DNA from: Blasia pusilla | Taxonomy: Eukaryota > Marchantiophyta > Marchantiopsida > Blasiales | Length of the DNA: 64,000 nt | Direction: 5' to 3' | NCBI GenBank assembly: GCA_050084515.1 | Contig: CM114271.1 | Location: 39,990,001 to 40,054,000 of the forward strand | The notes under the pieces: model-generated | The model's input: only the letters and a program-made list of their open reading frames with translations | What the model was told of the DNA's origin: nothing | The model's database searches: none | Made by a program: the position numbers and the translations under genes | In this document: one piece after another, positions 44,923 through 59,576 of the stretch | Layout of the letters: each line of letters begins with the position of its first letter | How positions within the stretch are numbered: position 1 is the first letter of the stretch

Positions 44923-47900
44923 TAGGAATAGATTCAAAATCTAGCAATTGTCCATAGAGTAGCTCTAGGTCCCTACGTCATAGATGCAAACATAAGATTA
45001 GAAGTCCACATATAATTCTACAAAGCATCGCTAGAGTTAGCAAAGGCATCGTGTAAGTAGGAAAGAGGCAAATTGTTAGATACAAGCCTTACCCATGACG
45101 CAATGCACAAATCTACATTAGGATGGGCAGGCAATCGATTATGGAATCATAAGTAGAGACCCTACAACCTCCTAAAGGGGAAAAGAAAAAGATTAGGGAT
45201 AGGGTGGGGTGGACAATGAGAAAACATGTAGAGCTTGGCTATGGTTGCTTGTTATATATATGGGGATGATAGAGGGAGGATCAAGGAATGCATGGACAGA
45301 GGAATAACGATCCGATAGACGCACCAATATACAGGCAGACAGAAAATGTGATATGCGAGAGCAGTGGCCTAGGGCAAAGGAAATACTTCCAAGAAGAGGC
45401 TAGGGTGAGGTGTGGCAAGAAGAGGCAAGGTGGAAGTGGCTAGACACTAGGAATCATGTGGAGGTACATAAGGAGTTAAAAGGTTGAGGTTGGAGGAGCA
45501 GAGAGAGAGAGAGGAGAAGGGAGGGGGGAGGGGGGGGAAGAGAAAGGATCATCACTCCTAAGATGATATTCTATATCAAATCTAGTTTGAAGAGGGAATA
45601 GGGACTAGGCGAGCATAAGGCGTCAAAAGAAAGGCAGCCAAATAGGGAAGACGATGAGAGGTGAGGGAGAGCTATAGTGTAGGCTAAATGAGAATGACAA
45701 GAAAGAGGATCAGGATGGGAAAAAAATGTATCACATAGCAAGAGTATGCGGACCTACTATTATAGGAGTAATTTAATCTAGCATGGGTAAAATTATAGGC
45801 CGATTAGTAAAAGAAAAAATGCGTGAATAGTCAAATCTCTTGCATGTCTGTACTCACCATAAGTTTGATCGTCAAGTGATTGTCATTAATGCCATCCAAG
45901 CTGAATGCAAGGCAAAGCACATTTACTAAGCCGCAAGACTTCTTGCGACATAGAGTACATAAAATAAACTTTATAGAATAAAGTTGCATAACAATCAGCT
46001 AGGCATACATAATAGCAATCTCAACATATGGAAGTAAATTGCACATGTGCACGAAGTCCTCGCCACCCATTTAACTGAAATCCGTTAGAAACTAATTCAA
46101 ACCAGTGGGTGTTTCCCTCGTGAACCATTGGATAAAAAAATTCGGACCTAGAAAATAGGTCCCTACAACCTCCATGCGTGCCCATGGAAGTGGGCCCTAA
46201 TATCTGCCATCAATGTAGGTGTTGCCAATTCCCAAAAAAACTAGTGTCTTTTCATGAGTCCGTGGTGTTGAATCATTTCACATCCTTAAGTTAGCAACGG
46301 CTTCTACTAAGCTCCACTAGATCTAGTATCCCTTCTATTCACCTTCAAATTCAATACCTATGTATTTGTAATCTCAACCAATCTTAAGTGATGAGAATTT
46401 TGAGATTTTTAGGAAAGTATTTTGTCCTTCCCAAGGAACCAATGTCTTTTCAAAGTTTTCTATTCATGTCTTTGCAAGAATAATTGATCTCCGCAAATCT
46501 GATATGGTTAAGTTACCTAACATATTTCCATAGTATCTAATATCTCTTCATAATACTCTTAACTACTTTTTAACTAGTTTGGTTTTTCCTTCTTCCACCT
46601 TCCACCATATTGGGTGTCCCTTCATTCCTAAATAATATCGAATATGGTGTATTCCTCTATCCTTTGTTTAACACACATATCATTCCTTACTAGGTTAGTT
46701 ATCTTCCTCCTTTACTATATCTTTTTGCTCCTATGGCCTCCTAACTTCTTTAGTGTTACCCTTCTCTACCTTTATTCAAGATGTCTTTATCTTTTGGCAC
46801 AACTAATCTTGTACCATGTCTAAATGTCTAAGTGGCATGGAAAAACAGTCCTGAGGTTACCCTTGAGTGCTAAGAGATTGCATGCAGTTTTCTATTGGAA
46901 GGGATTTTTTTCTAAGGTCACATTTTGGTCCTCCATAGCAAAAAGGACTAAGCAAAAAATTACCATAAGCAAAGAAAGTATAGGCTACGGAAAAACATGA
47001 GGAGAGACATTGCAACACACAATCACCTCACCTAAGTGTAAACAATAACGAATTGGAGCCCTTAGAGAGTGGGCTTAACGCATCATGTAGCATACCATCT
47101 AGAACATGCAAACAATTGATAACACAAAATAGGCCAAAGCCTTACAAATTTTTGATTAGTTAATCACACAAATGAGCCCTCTTACTTTGCCCAACAAGAA
47201 AACTTGCCCACAATCCAAACTGGTAGAGCTAATGAAATGGAAAAAAAGCTACAAAGTAGGAACCGACCCAACAACAGAAGAGTGTGCATGATGAACTAAG
47301 ATAGAAACGAAAGAAATAAGAGATCCTCAAGCACTCCACTATAGAGCTGACCTAACAACTTCAAAGGCGGGATGTTGAAGAGCAATGAATTTGCAAAGTT
47401 TGTCATGGCATGAGCTTTGTGATGGTACTCATAATTCTCTTGCATATTCACGGGGGTAGTCTTGGTCAATTTTCATGCTCGATGTTATGAGGACTAGCCC
47501 AACCAACTATTAGGACTTTGGATAGTAGACTAGCCCACCCTATTGTTAGGACTTGTGACAATAGAGGCGTAAGCGGCAACATCTATTCCTTGCACGGGTG
47601 ATGCTATGAAGACTAGCCGCCATTACTCCTAAGATACAATGTACTGAGAGACAGCTGCCAATAGCAATGTCATGACACATGCAACCACAAGGCAACACAT
47701 AAGTAGGTTTCCTAGCTCGATGGGCTCAATGGCAAGAGCCAAAAACAAGGACACGGAGTCGTATATGACCAAAATTCATATTAGATGGCAATTTTAGCTA
47801 GAAACTCATAAACTTATTTCACTTTTCACATGTCCAAACTATGAAAACTTTACCCTTAGGGCATGCAAGCATCCATGTCCAAGATGATGCAGGGTAATAA

Positions 47901-49379
47901 CTAATAGGGCATGTCAAGCAACACCTCATGGAAATATTCATATGTATCAAATGTCCATGGAACGCCAATTTTTTCTTAATAACGAGGTATGGGGCACCTT
48001 ATCATGTACTCTCGTTTAACACAAACAATTCTAATTTTTTGTAGTAGGTCTACATGGAAATACTTTTGATTTTTTGGTAAAATTATTGCTACCAATTTTA
48101 TAATAAACGTTTCCAATGATACACCAAAGTTTGAATATGAATGCAAATTTGACAAAATTGTAGAGCTTAAAGCAAGGAATCTACCCAACAAATTATGCAC
48201 GAAGTGCACGCAAATGCTAAAGATCAAATGACAAATGAATTTTTTTAGCGATGACCTTATCCATTAGACCATTACTAACTTTATCTTGAAACTTCTCCCT
48301 AATATGGACTCTTGTTCAAAAGACATAATATGGCAATAGAGAGGCATGGAATCAATGGTGGTTTCTACAATTTTCATAAGAGAAGTTTTCACATTCAAAT
48401 TTTTGTTCATCACGTTTCCACGTGGAGTGATAAGAATTGACAATGGGATAACGTAAGAGCCATAAATATCATGGTGTATTTCTTAAAAAAATTAATGGTT
48501 GCTAAGCCATGGAAGAAATTCCTATCATTTTCACTTGTTTAAACCTTATTCTGTGCTTCTTTGAGTTTGATCTTGACTTTTATGTCATCGCTTGATGACA
48601 ATGTTTTTGCCTTATGCTACATAGATCCAACTTATGTCTTTTAGTAGTAGATTTGGAATCCATCACATTAGACCTAGTGGAAGTTACACATCATCGTGAA
48701 TATAATTCATATTTATACCTTTTCATTGCACTGAAGTTTGTTTGCTAATTGTTATCTCATCTTCAGCCATGCCAGTGCTGACCAAAGGACAATTTGTTAT
48801 CACATGGATTTTTTTTTATATGTGGGAGGTATGTTTTCCACTCATAGACATACATTGCTATTAGGTAGGCACGCTGATTCAATCATGAGTATTTTGCGAC
48901 ATTTGTAGTAACAATGAGAAGTTGAGTTCGTGTCCTTTGCCTCTTGTGGCTACATTTCCCCAACGGTGATCATAGAGTTACACCATATTATGGTGTATCA
49001 GATTTTTTACATTATGCTTTTAAGAAGGAGTGGGTTGTATCAATGTCTAAGGGTCAAGTTGATGACTCACCAATTGCCAAGGAATGACAATGTCACAACT
49101 ATTGTGTTCATACTATCTATTATAGAATGGAAAATTGTTGTCGAAGGATATCTCCATACAATGGGTATACAAGTATTAGGATGGATGGCTATGGATATAC
49201 AAAGAGTCCTTGATATTTGGAACCACTAGTCCCAAAATGTCACTAGATGTAGTCAGGAATCGTGTCACAACAAATATGTAGGGTGCCTTCGATGAAAATC
49301 ATAGGATGAGGTCAAAGATGACATGTTAAGGACGATGATTGCTTGAGAGAACAAGTTTCCCCTTTGTTTGGGCTCATTT
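44923..49379. other. AT-rich repeat-like DNA, no genes
   Basis: About 4.5 kb with only short frames. It contains a purine/G tract at 45497-45545 and, at about 47455-47625, irregular repeats of a gactagcccaac / gactagccc.cc type. Likely decayed transposons of unnamed type. The last 70 bases before 49380 match 55060-55140. Confidence 0.5.
45497..45545 (+). repeat. purine tract with G-quadruplex potential
   Basis: A gagagag run passes into gggaggggggaggggggggaa, giving runs of 3, 6 and 8 Gs in a row, enough for four G-tracts with very short loops. Confidence 0.7.
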
Positions 49380-50067
49380 CACTACAATAAATTGTGTATT
49401 ATATTATTATAAGAAATGACTATGTTGAGTCATTGTGCACGGTAAATGACTCACTATGGCTTATAACCATTAGAGTCATATACAAGATATGACTCTCACT
49501 ACCAGATTGGTAAATGACTAAAGTCATTAGCTACTCAGTCATTGATATATGACTAAGATGTCACGTGTGAATGACACGTCAAAATGCCAAGTTGGCGTTT
49601 GACATGGCAAGAAGAAATGACGTGGCAAAGTGAGCATCAAATCCTGTATTGCCACGTGTCATACTTGGGAATATTGGATGTTTTAGGCTCAATGAGACGA
49701 CATGTGTAATGACATGAACAAATGATAAAGTGACACGTGGTTGAAATGAATGAGTCATACATACCAACTGCGTCATTTCCTATGACTATATGAGTCATCA
49801 ATTATGAATATATGGGTTAGTATTTATGACTATTTGGTCACCCTATATGTGGTATAGTTATATTTTATAACTAACTGAGACATTATATTGATGATTTGAG
49901 TCATTTATCTCGATTCATTCATGACTGTACTAGTCATATTTCCAAACCATTTGAGTCATTGTGTTGACTGTATGAGTTATTATCATGACCATATTAGTTA
50001 TATTTATGAATATATTAGTCATTCATACAACTTTATAAGTTGTGTTTTATTACTAAATCATGTAGTG
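49380..50067. mobile_element. CACTA-like element or element terminus with subterminal repeats
   Basis: Starts CACTACAATAAATTGTG, the usual plant CACTA terminus, and the next 650 bases are packed with short motifs of the gagtcat / atgac type in both orientations, like the subterminal transposase-binding repeats of En/Spm elements. A reverse CACTACA (TGTAGTG) at 50061-50067 may be the other end of a 688-bp non-autonomous element; the terminal repeats beyond 7 bases match poorly, and the 3-bp flanks (ttt and tgt) differ. Alternatively this is one end of a larger element that includes 50545-50814. Confidence 0.6.
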
Positions 50068-50544
50068 TGTTCACAATTTGTCATTGCTCCTCCTAGTGAT
50101 TGTTAAATGAGAGGAGTAACTTTGGTAACTAATTGGTGGTCATCTTAGTAACATTATCCTTTTAATATAATTAGAGATTATCTCATATCTAGTGAGGAGT
50201 AATGTGTGAATACAAGTAGCATAGACAATGGTGAAGATATACATTGTCAACATCTCAATCTGAAGATCTAGAAGAGGGATATATCTTGATTAAGTAATTC
50301 TAGGGTACATGCCGTTACGGTGAATTCTGAAAACTACAGATATATCACAATCAAACCATTCTCTAATTGATGAAACCAGAGTATAGATGATTCATTATAT
50401 GGAAGAATCAAAGTATTTACATCATATTCTTAGCAAGCCGCAAGAAGTAACCATTAGCATATGGAAGCCAAACTACAAACAAATGACATGATAAAATCAT
50501 TTTGAAAGTTTAAACATTTATGAAAATCACAAAATCCAAAGATC

Positions 50545-50814
50545 CTAATGAACTAGCTTCTTCAAATTCAACGCCGGGTAAATGATTGAAGTTTCAACTG
50601 CATCTCCAAGTGTGAGTTGAGTAGATTCGTCCATTGTTTTCAACTCCCATAGTTGGTAATCCAGTTTAGAAGCATCCTTAAGATCCACTCGAACTGATCC
50701 AGGACCTATATCCTTCCCATGGAACTTGTCTCGCCCACTCAAGCCTGAAACTACTCCAAGACCCAAAATATTATCGCTCAGTTTTGGCTGTGTGAGATGT
50801 CCTTCATATCCCAA
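50545..50814 (-). pseudogene. possible plant transposon-associated domain relic
   Basis: An 89-codon minus frame containing LGLGVVSGLSGRDKFHGKDI, then GSVRVDLKDASKLDY and STQLTLGDAVETSIIYP near the end. The pattern (a G.V...G...H........G..RV.VD, then TLGDAV....I.WP) resembles the domain found near the end of CACTA transposon proteins in plants, recalled and not searched. Its position beside the CACTA-like end at 49380 supports this. Upstream exons were not found. Confidence 0.4.
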
Positions 50815-52205
<1,391 letters not shown>

Positions 52206-52669
52206 TCTCTCTCTGTGCAGTCTCTAGTTCAGTCTTACCAGCACTAGGACTCTACATCATATCATGGATTAAAAGTGCACATTGTAGCACAAGTCTCCCT
52301 CCCTCCCCCTCTCCCTCTCTCCTTGTGCAAACAAGGAGGGAACAAGATCGAATGAAACATATGATGGAAGTCATTTATACTTAGCTTAATCTTTCAAACT
52401 CCAAGAGACTCCATCTAATACTTGAGGGATAGGGTATTTGACCTATTTTATTACCTATGATTTTTGAAGATATTGCAATAAAGATGGGTCATGTCACACT
52501 TAATATTGTTCTACTTCCTAAACCATATATATCATACAGTTATGATTTCCTCTATGTCTAAGTTGAAACTACTACTCTTAGCTTCTCCTTATACAGGGGG
52601 ATACTCAATCATCGAGTCAAGAAAAATTGCGTACATTAAGTATCACTTAATGCCCATTTTAAGATAACC

Positions 52670-53050
52670 TATTTTTTTGTCCAATGCAAAGACAGATGTG
52701 TCCAAAGTTGATTTCTATTGAGAAATTTGGTAAAAAGATCCTCAAGGTTATCCTTTGTAGGATGGAAGACTTACTTCCTAACCTCTTTTGCAATGAGCTC
52801 GCAAATAGTGTAATTTTCAATCTCAATGTGGTTGGTGGGAGCATTAAAGATATATAGAACTATGTGCAATGGCAACACAAATGTAATTATCACAAACCAT
52901 CAATTGCATATGCATCTCCTCCAAGTATGTCCTATAAATCATCTTATCTAAAGTGCTACACAAGAAGCATAATATGTAGCCTTTTTTTTAGATTCGATGG
53001 AAGATACAACCATTTTTTGTTGTTTTCTTGTTGACTCTAAATCCTAAACA
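52670..53050 (-). pseudogene. Ty1/copia RNase H relic
   Basis: On the minus strand, pieces of the copia RNase H C-terminus are legible: DLESTRKQQKMVVSSIESKK, ATYYASCVALDKMIYRTYLE, a VCDNYICVAIAHSS piece, NHIEIENYTICELIAKEVRK and HPTKDNLEDLFTKFL. They match the family pattern S..K..VV..SS.E.E......A..E..W and H.........DIFTK. Stops interrupt the frame and the rest of the polyprotein is not visible. Confidence 0.7.
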
Positions 53051-53616
53051 TATCATCAAAATAAGAAATAAGAATCGAAAAAAAATCTTTCTATTAGAAT
53101 CATAAACTCCTTCCTATTCCAAATTTAAGAAATATTTGACATCAATGCTCATTTTAGAGATAATTCTATAGTTGACAGTACCTTCTTCTTTATGCTTAAG
53201 CACAAATTTACCCGCTCTAATGGTTCTCATGAGACTTAATGGAGAACTTAATCAAGATATACCTATTGGAAAGCTGATAGGGTATTCTATTATATTAGAA
53301 TAAAAGATTAACAATTATGTGCTCCGATGGCGTCTACATGCACTTCTTTGGGTGTTGGATCTCCTAAAGGCCTAGCACATCCCTATCCGCATGCATATCC
53401 TCAGTGTGGATACTAGATAGGATGTGCTCCATGCGTACATCAATTTTTTGAATCCATATGTATATAGATCCATTTAGACAAGCATTGTATGTGTTCAAAT
53501 GTGAATGCGAATTTTGGAAATTTTGGAAATTTATATTTTCATTTAAAGAAAATAGTTGGAGTCATAGTTATGCGATTGCTTAACCACTACATTGTGATTA
53601 AATTGCACATCTCAAC

Positions 53617-53846
53617 ATTCATCATATAGTTGTGAATGTAGTAGTGTTGCTTCATCTTATACAAAAGTACATAGTTATTAAGGAAGTAGTGAACCTACCC
53701 TTGGATCATGTGCTCAAGACATCCCCCACTGATTCATCAGACAGTTGTGAATGTAGAAGTGTTACTTCCTCTTATACAAAAGTACATAGTTATTGAGAAA
53801 GTAGTGAACCAACCCTTGGAGCATGTGCTCAAGACATCCCCCACTG
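53617..53846. repeat. 115-bp tandem duplication, two copies
   Basis: Units 53617-53731 and 53732-53846 share attcatca, agttgtgaatgtag, cttatacaaaagtacatag, agtagtgaacc and caagacatcccccactga. Identity is high. Confidence 0.9.
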
Positions 53847-55693
53847 AAATGAACTAACAAAGTCTCAAGACCAAGGACGAAGCTCCATGTATCTTAACAA
53901 AGATCGCAAGAGCGAGAAAGCTAAGTATTTGGTAACAAAGTACTTGAAGACAAAGCACCAAGATGAAGTACAAAGTACTTGGAACGAAGACGAAGAGCAA
54001 AGATCTTCGCCAATCAAGGAAGAACAAAGATGCCAAGAACTTCGCAACCAAGAGAGGAGTGTCTGCGATTTCAAGCGACACACCGTTAGAGTAGTTAGGC
54101 TAGGAACAGACATGACTCTTTAGAGCAGATAGGAAGGTAGGGCAGGTAGTGCCACCAAATTCCTAGGGATTATAGGAAAAGCCGAGAGAATCTAAAGTAG
54201 TTAAAATATCCCAAGAGGTGTCTACTTCTCAAGAAGTGCTTCAGATCAGTGGCACTGATACCGTTTGAGCGACTATTCAAAGATCATCAAAGTAGTTCCT
54301 AGTATCATTCTCTTACGACATCCTTATGTTGTAGGAATGGTCCGAGCAAGGGAGTAGTACCCTTTTGAGCTTGTAAACATTTTGGAGCCTTCTTATTCTT
54401 GATGGAATAGCAGAGACCTCCTTTCTTTACTCTGATGTGCGATGTCTATGAATGATCTTCTTGGGTCTGCAAAGTGAGGAGTGGATTAGGAGAGAAGATT
54501 TTACCAAAAGAATGATCAGTAGTGAGATGTAAGAAATCTTTGACAAAGAGTAGCCTGCCATGACGGATTGAGTTCCGAGAGTAGGAAGAGCCATCTCATT
54601 GATGAGATCTCTGCGAGGTTCTTTTGTGTTGAGTGAGGATGTGCGAGAGTTTTTGTGCTATTCCATTAGAAAACATAAAAAGAAGGAAATCTTGGTACTT
54701 GTTGGAGAAAGAATGTCCCGATGAATGCATGTATTCGACTTATATACACATCTTGATCACTTTTACATGATAACAAACACATCAAACTCTCTCTTCAAAC
54801 AATAGCGATCTTCTTGGGGATCGAACTTCACAATTCTTCATTAAAAATATTATTTTCTATTATCCTTGTACATTATAGCAACACTTAAGATTGAAGTTCA
54901 AGGAAAGTAGGTCCATAATACGTAATATCAAAGCTAATCCTTGGTGAGCATGAACTTGGGGCTGTGAGAGATCTAGACGTTTGAGAGAGGTGTCACGTCT
55001 TTTAGGATAGATCAGTGAGATCTAGTAGAGTGTCTTTGCGAGCAGTGGAGAATAGGCTTAGGAGGTCAAGAATGACATGCTGAGGCCCCGAGAAACCTGA
55101 GAGAGTAGGTATTCCCTTCGTTTCGGCTCATTTGGAGCCATATTTAGGAACTTACTATTTTAGGTTAATACCATTTTGAGTATATGGTCGACTTACTATT
55201 GTTGATCAGTGGCCTTTGACCTCTTACATTAGGTCAAGAGCCAAGGAGATGACTTGGGAGCATATGTTACCATGGAGAGAGCTTGGGAGAGGGGAGGGAT
55301 ATACTTCAAGGAGAGAGAGCTTGAGACCTCATTCTCTCTTTGTTGAACCTCTTGGCATGAGGCGGCTCAGCTATAGTCCCTTGCCTTGTGAGTGTAACCG
55401 AAGCCTCTCATTAGGAGAATGGGTTTGGTTTGACATTGAGAGAGACATGTGAGAGTGCACACATGTGAGAACTATGGTATTGTGAGAGAGATTCGATCTT
55501 ATTTTATTGGAGATATTTTGGTACTTCTTGTCTCGTTGTTTGGATGCCACGAGTAAGCATGGGACCGTGCATGTTTTTTTGTGTATTCGGTGACAACGAT
55601 GTATATTTTGTAGTGATGTGTATGCGCACGACGGAGGAGAGTACCAATGTAGATTTGTATGTGGGCATATGGGCATATCCCCTTCCGTTAACA
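53847..55693. other. LTR-retroelement-like leader region, no intact gene
   Basis: No protein recognised; frames 53887-54123 and 55216-55452 (+) look non-coding. A degenerate primer-binding-like site lies at 54923. The part at 55060-55140 resembles 49310-49380. Confidence 0.4.
54923..54936 (+). promoter_or_regulatory. possible degenerate copia primer-binding site
   Basis: taatatcaaagcta resembles tggtatcagagct, the site complementary to initiator tRNA-Met that follows the left LTR of plant copia elements, with three or so mismatches. Plausible because copia sequence lies nearby, but weak on its own. Confidence 0.25.
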
Positions 55694-55783
55694 TTGGAAT
55701 GAAGTTCTTACAAGGATTAGTGTGGGCCAAAACGGTTTGGCCCACACTAACCCACAACCTAAACACTAAAAACTCCATTCCAA
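55694..55783. repeat. 90-base foldback: 15-bp perfect inner, 17-bp near-perfect outer stem
   Basis: Inner arms 55717-55731 and 55736-55750 (ttagtgtgggccaaa and complement) pair perfectly around a 4-base loop. Outer arms 55694-55710 and 55767-55783 pair at 15 of 17. The internal loop is asymmetric (6 and 16 bases). Confidence 0.85.
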
Positions 55784-58700
55784 GGGTAACCCATATTCTA
55801 CCTGGCTCCTCTTGACTTGAAGAGGCCGCACATGCCTCTGTATCATGGTCCATATAAAGTGCCCAAGTGGAGTATAAGTAGTGGGTAGCAACCAAGATCC
55901 ATTTTCATAAAGACATTTGTATGGTATGCATGAAGACAATAAGCTTGTATAAACGAAGTGCAAGAGACATTACGGAACACTATAATTTTGTGCTCGTGCA
56001 AAGCTCTTAGTGACATGGATGGAAATAAAAGATAGGCATAACGAAATCCTCACTTTGCTTTGAAATTTTTTCCTTTCTTTTCCCTTATTGCTTTGGGAAA
56101 AGAAGTTATTGTTTCTTTTTCCAACCCATACTTTCTCAATTAGGAACACATAATCAATCATTTTGATCCTCCTTCTTCCAAAATATAATAGAAAATTTAT
56201 TCTCGAGTCCCAATCAAGCTTGAAAATTAAATTGAATTTAGAGAATAAAACAAGTTTCATTAATTTGAATAATGATTCTTATCACGTCATTCTCTTATTA
56301 TCATTTCTCATAGTTTTCAAAAAAAAGTGTTATTTTCTCTCCTCATTAAGTTTATGAATTATTTTAAACAAAATTTTATATCTTAACCTTAAAATAAATA
56401 AATTTGTAGACATCAATTTTTATTTGAGCCTTGAATTGGGTAACACGTGTCAAAATTTTATTTCCAAAATTTTCCATGTGTCAACGATTCCAAATTCAAA
56501 ATGATGAAACTTTTTCCTTTTCCAAATATATGTATTTTACATCCAAACGATACGTATTTGGCCAACTTTTGGAAAAAATACCAGCCATTGATTCTATAGG
56601 ATCCATAAGTGTTTTTGTGACGCAAGAGGAGTTGATTAGGGTTTAGGATATGCTCATAGAAGACAATATACAAGTATTTAAATTGAAACAATTTATATAT
56701 AGTTCTCGAGGAAATGGAATCAAGAGCATAATTTCAATTGCGAGTATCCATGTGAGTGCATCGGTATCATCTCTATTGCAGTTTGGTAGAGAGCGAATAA
56801 CAAGCATTCCCACAAAAGTCGTTACTTTCAAATGCTCGAAATATTTGACATTGTTACTTTTAAATGCTTTCAAGTGTACGAGTATTGCTATAAGCTAGCC
56901 ACACTCTATATTCTTGATGTCTATAGGTGCTTGTTCTATTCGAAGCTCCCATTATTGTTATCCATATATGTTATTAACTCACATGTTATAAGTTCTCTGC
57001 ATAGAAAATGTACTCTAATTTTTTCTCTATTTTCTAACCTTTCTCATTTTCGTTCTCATAATACATACGGTTATAATGATTAATTATTTGAAGTGGTTAC
57101 ATTTATAAGGGCACATAAAATAAATATCCCATCTTCATGTGGGAGCATCTCCGTCACGTATCATCGAACATCTTTGTTGCATTTCTGCATCTCTTCATCT
57201 TGAATATCTTTGTCACTATACAAAAGAATGAAGTTTTTGTTATTAATAATGCTTCTGTGGAGCTCTAGAAAGGTAAGATAAATAGCTCGTAGGAAGACAA
57301 GAACAAAGTCTACGCAATCAAAGGGGAAGAAGCAAACTCAACTTTTAAGTTCCAAAAATACTATGACATTAAATATGCAGATACTTTATCTTTAGATGAT
57401 ATGTTGTACGTATACATATCGCTACACAACCCACATCGTTGGTCACATCTACATACCACACAACACTGATCTTCCCCAACATATAAGTAGATCCACACAT
57501 AAATGAAATATACTCACGCATATACACTCCACTCATGAGTAGTAAACACGACTCACCCGACCTAAAACTCCACTCATGAATCTACATCGGCATATCGAAC
57601 CACATCCACCCTCTGCTATGAGGGAATCCGGACGCTAGCACCCTAAATCCTACACATTCACATACGTCTATGCAAGAGAGGCGCTCCTAAGGCTCAACAT
57701 GAGAAAGATGGTTTGAGAAAGCCATCTCTCTCACTCTTATACCCTTGGGAAGAGCCTTTTTGGCTCTTCCCCCAAAAATAGCCCTACCAACATTAACTTG
57801 CGTGCACAGGTTATTGGGCGACCGTTGACTCGTTCAACGGTTCACCGATGGACTAAAACCAAAATAGGGAAATCGCCATAAACGACGTTCTCGACACAAC
57901 AGACCTGTCGCCAACCTCATCCAACATCTCGGGACAAAGTTACACCCGAACAGCCCGCTGACTTTCTATGTTGTCGACGCGATAGAACTCTACCTACGTC
58001 GAAAAAAATATGACAAATTCAAAATGGTCTCAATCTACTTATGGATATGTATGCTTTCATGATTATCCCAATTCGACAAAGGCGCACTGTTTTGACACTA
58101 AGAAATAGAGATATCGATAAGATAAATGATAATGTCATGTCTCAATTTCATGAAAAGGTAATGACACATTTCTATTTTTATAAATATATTTTAGAATTAA
58201 ATATTACATATGTTCATGACTATATATAATGAATGCATGTATGTTATATATAGGAGCATATTTTTCTCATTATCAAACCCGTTTTGAATTAGGGGATGAG
58301 TCATAACTACTTGAAAAGATTCTTCAACACATGCTTACCTTCCGGATTATCACCGCAATGTTTGTGTTTGAAAATAGGTGCATCCATTATGTTGTCACAA
58401 AACATGAATGGTTGGAAGAGACAAGCCACTTGTATGCAATTAATGGTTGAAGAATTTGTGCAACATATGATGAATGCACAAATTATCACATGGAAGAACA
58501 TTGGAGATCGCTTTTTCATTATGGGCATTCCCTTGACCACATCCAAATTTGATTTACTTTTTGATATGCGTAGACTTCAATTTCTCATTCGTATTGCTTT
58601 TGCTATGATTATTTGTAAGTCGCATGATTAAAATCTATAAAAAGTTTGAATTTATTTGTCTTTTATTTTACCAAATATGACTAACACTCTCCACATTCAA

Positions 58701-59412
58701 GTAGACGATGAATAAAATTCATAACATACTTCATAAAAAATTAGAAATGACATAAATATTTTTGATAAAGGTATTTTTACCGCCCCTAGTACTAGGCCGT
58801 AATAACGACTTTGCTTTTTTCCTGCCGCCATGTATACTTTTGGTGAAGGTTTGGGGGGTGGCTCCGGAGTGTAGAGGTAGGAGAATGAAAGTTCTCGTGT
58901 AAGTCATTTTCAACCGTGGATGGGTTCTCCTTCAACGGTGGTGAATCGTGATTAATAAAAGCAAAATCACTCGTCCCCTCCCTTTGTTCTCCCCATGTTG
59001 CAATGTTACTCCTTTGTTTTCCCGGACTCTTCCCATGCCGTGCTGTAATGCAGCGATGACGATAATGTAAACGTCGTATTTCTATTCTCCTTCTGGGTTA
59101 CTCCTTACGAATCCAAAACGGAAACCATGCCGCGTATTGGTGAGGATTATAAGGTTCATGCACAGAACTGGGACGGACTGACCCCCGAGACGGAGGTGGG
59201 GAAGAAGTACATTTTTCGTATTCTTCTTCTCCCCGCCGGTTACTCCACGTCGTGTTGTTCCCCGATCTTTCAAAACCTGTTTCCGGATTGCCAGAGAACC
59301 GGAAGTTGCATGTGTTAACTCGGTTTGTCACGCGGTATTAGTAATAAAAACCTGTCCCCCATACCCTCTTAAAAAATTCTAAACCGGGCCGCATACTGGT
59401 TCAAAGGCTGTT
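55784..59412. other. AT-rich intergenic, no genes
   Basis: Low-GC DNA with short frames only (58296-58631 + is the longest and has no recognised domain). Around 57900-58700 the DNA resembles transposon debris but no family could be named. Confidence 0.45.
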
Positions 59413-59576
59413 CAAACCCGCTAACCACACGTGCATCTTACATGCCCATCATTCGCAAGGCATTTTATTCATGTCCATAAGAGATTTTCCATACGGCCTT
59501 CCTATAAGAGAAGTTTTCTTCACGTGTCAATCCGGTGCCAAGAAGAAAGAAAGGAGTTTTCTCATAATAATATAGA
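59413..59576 (-). mobile_element. degenerate miniature Helitron
   Basis: Minus-strand start TCTATATTATTATGAGAAAA, then family-like gacacgtgaaga; the lower end has a gatgcacgtgtggTTAG remnant in place of the hairpin plus CTRR. The base before TC is G rather than A, so the copy is diverged. Confidence 0.45.

Noticed and set aside
55605-55615. attttgtagtg as the far end of a 6-kb CACTA element from 49380
   Set aside because: No subterminal repeats nearby, no matching 3-bp flanks, and the 49310 flank similarity lies inside the supposed element.
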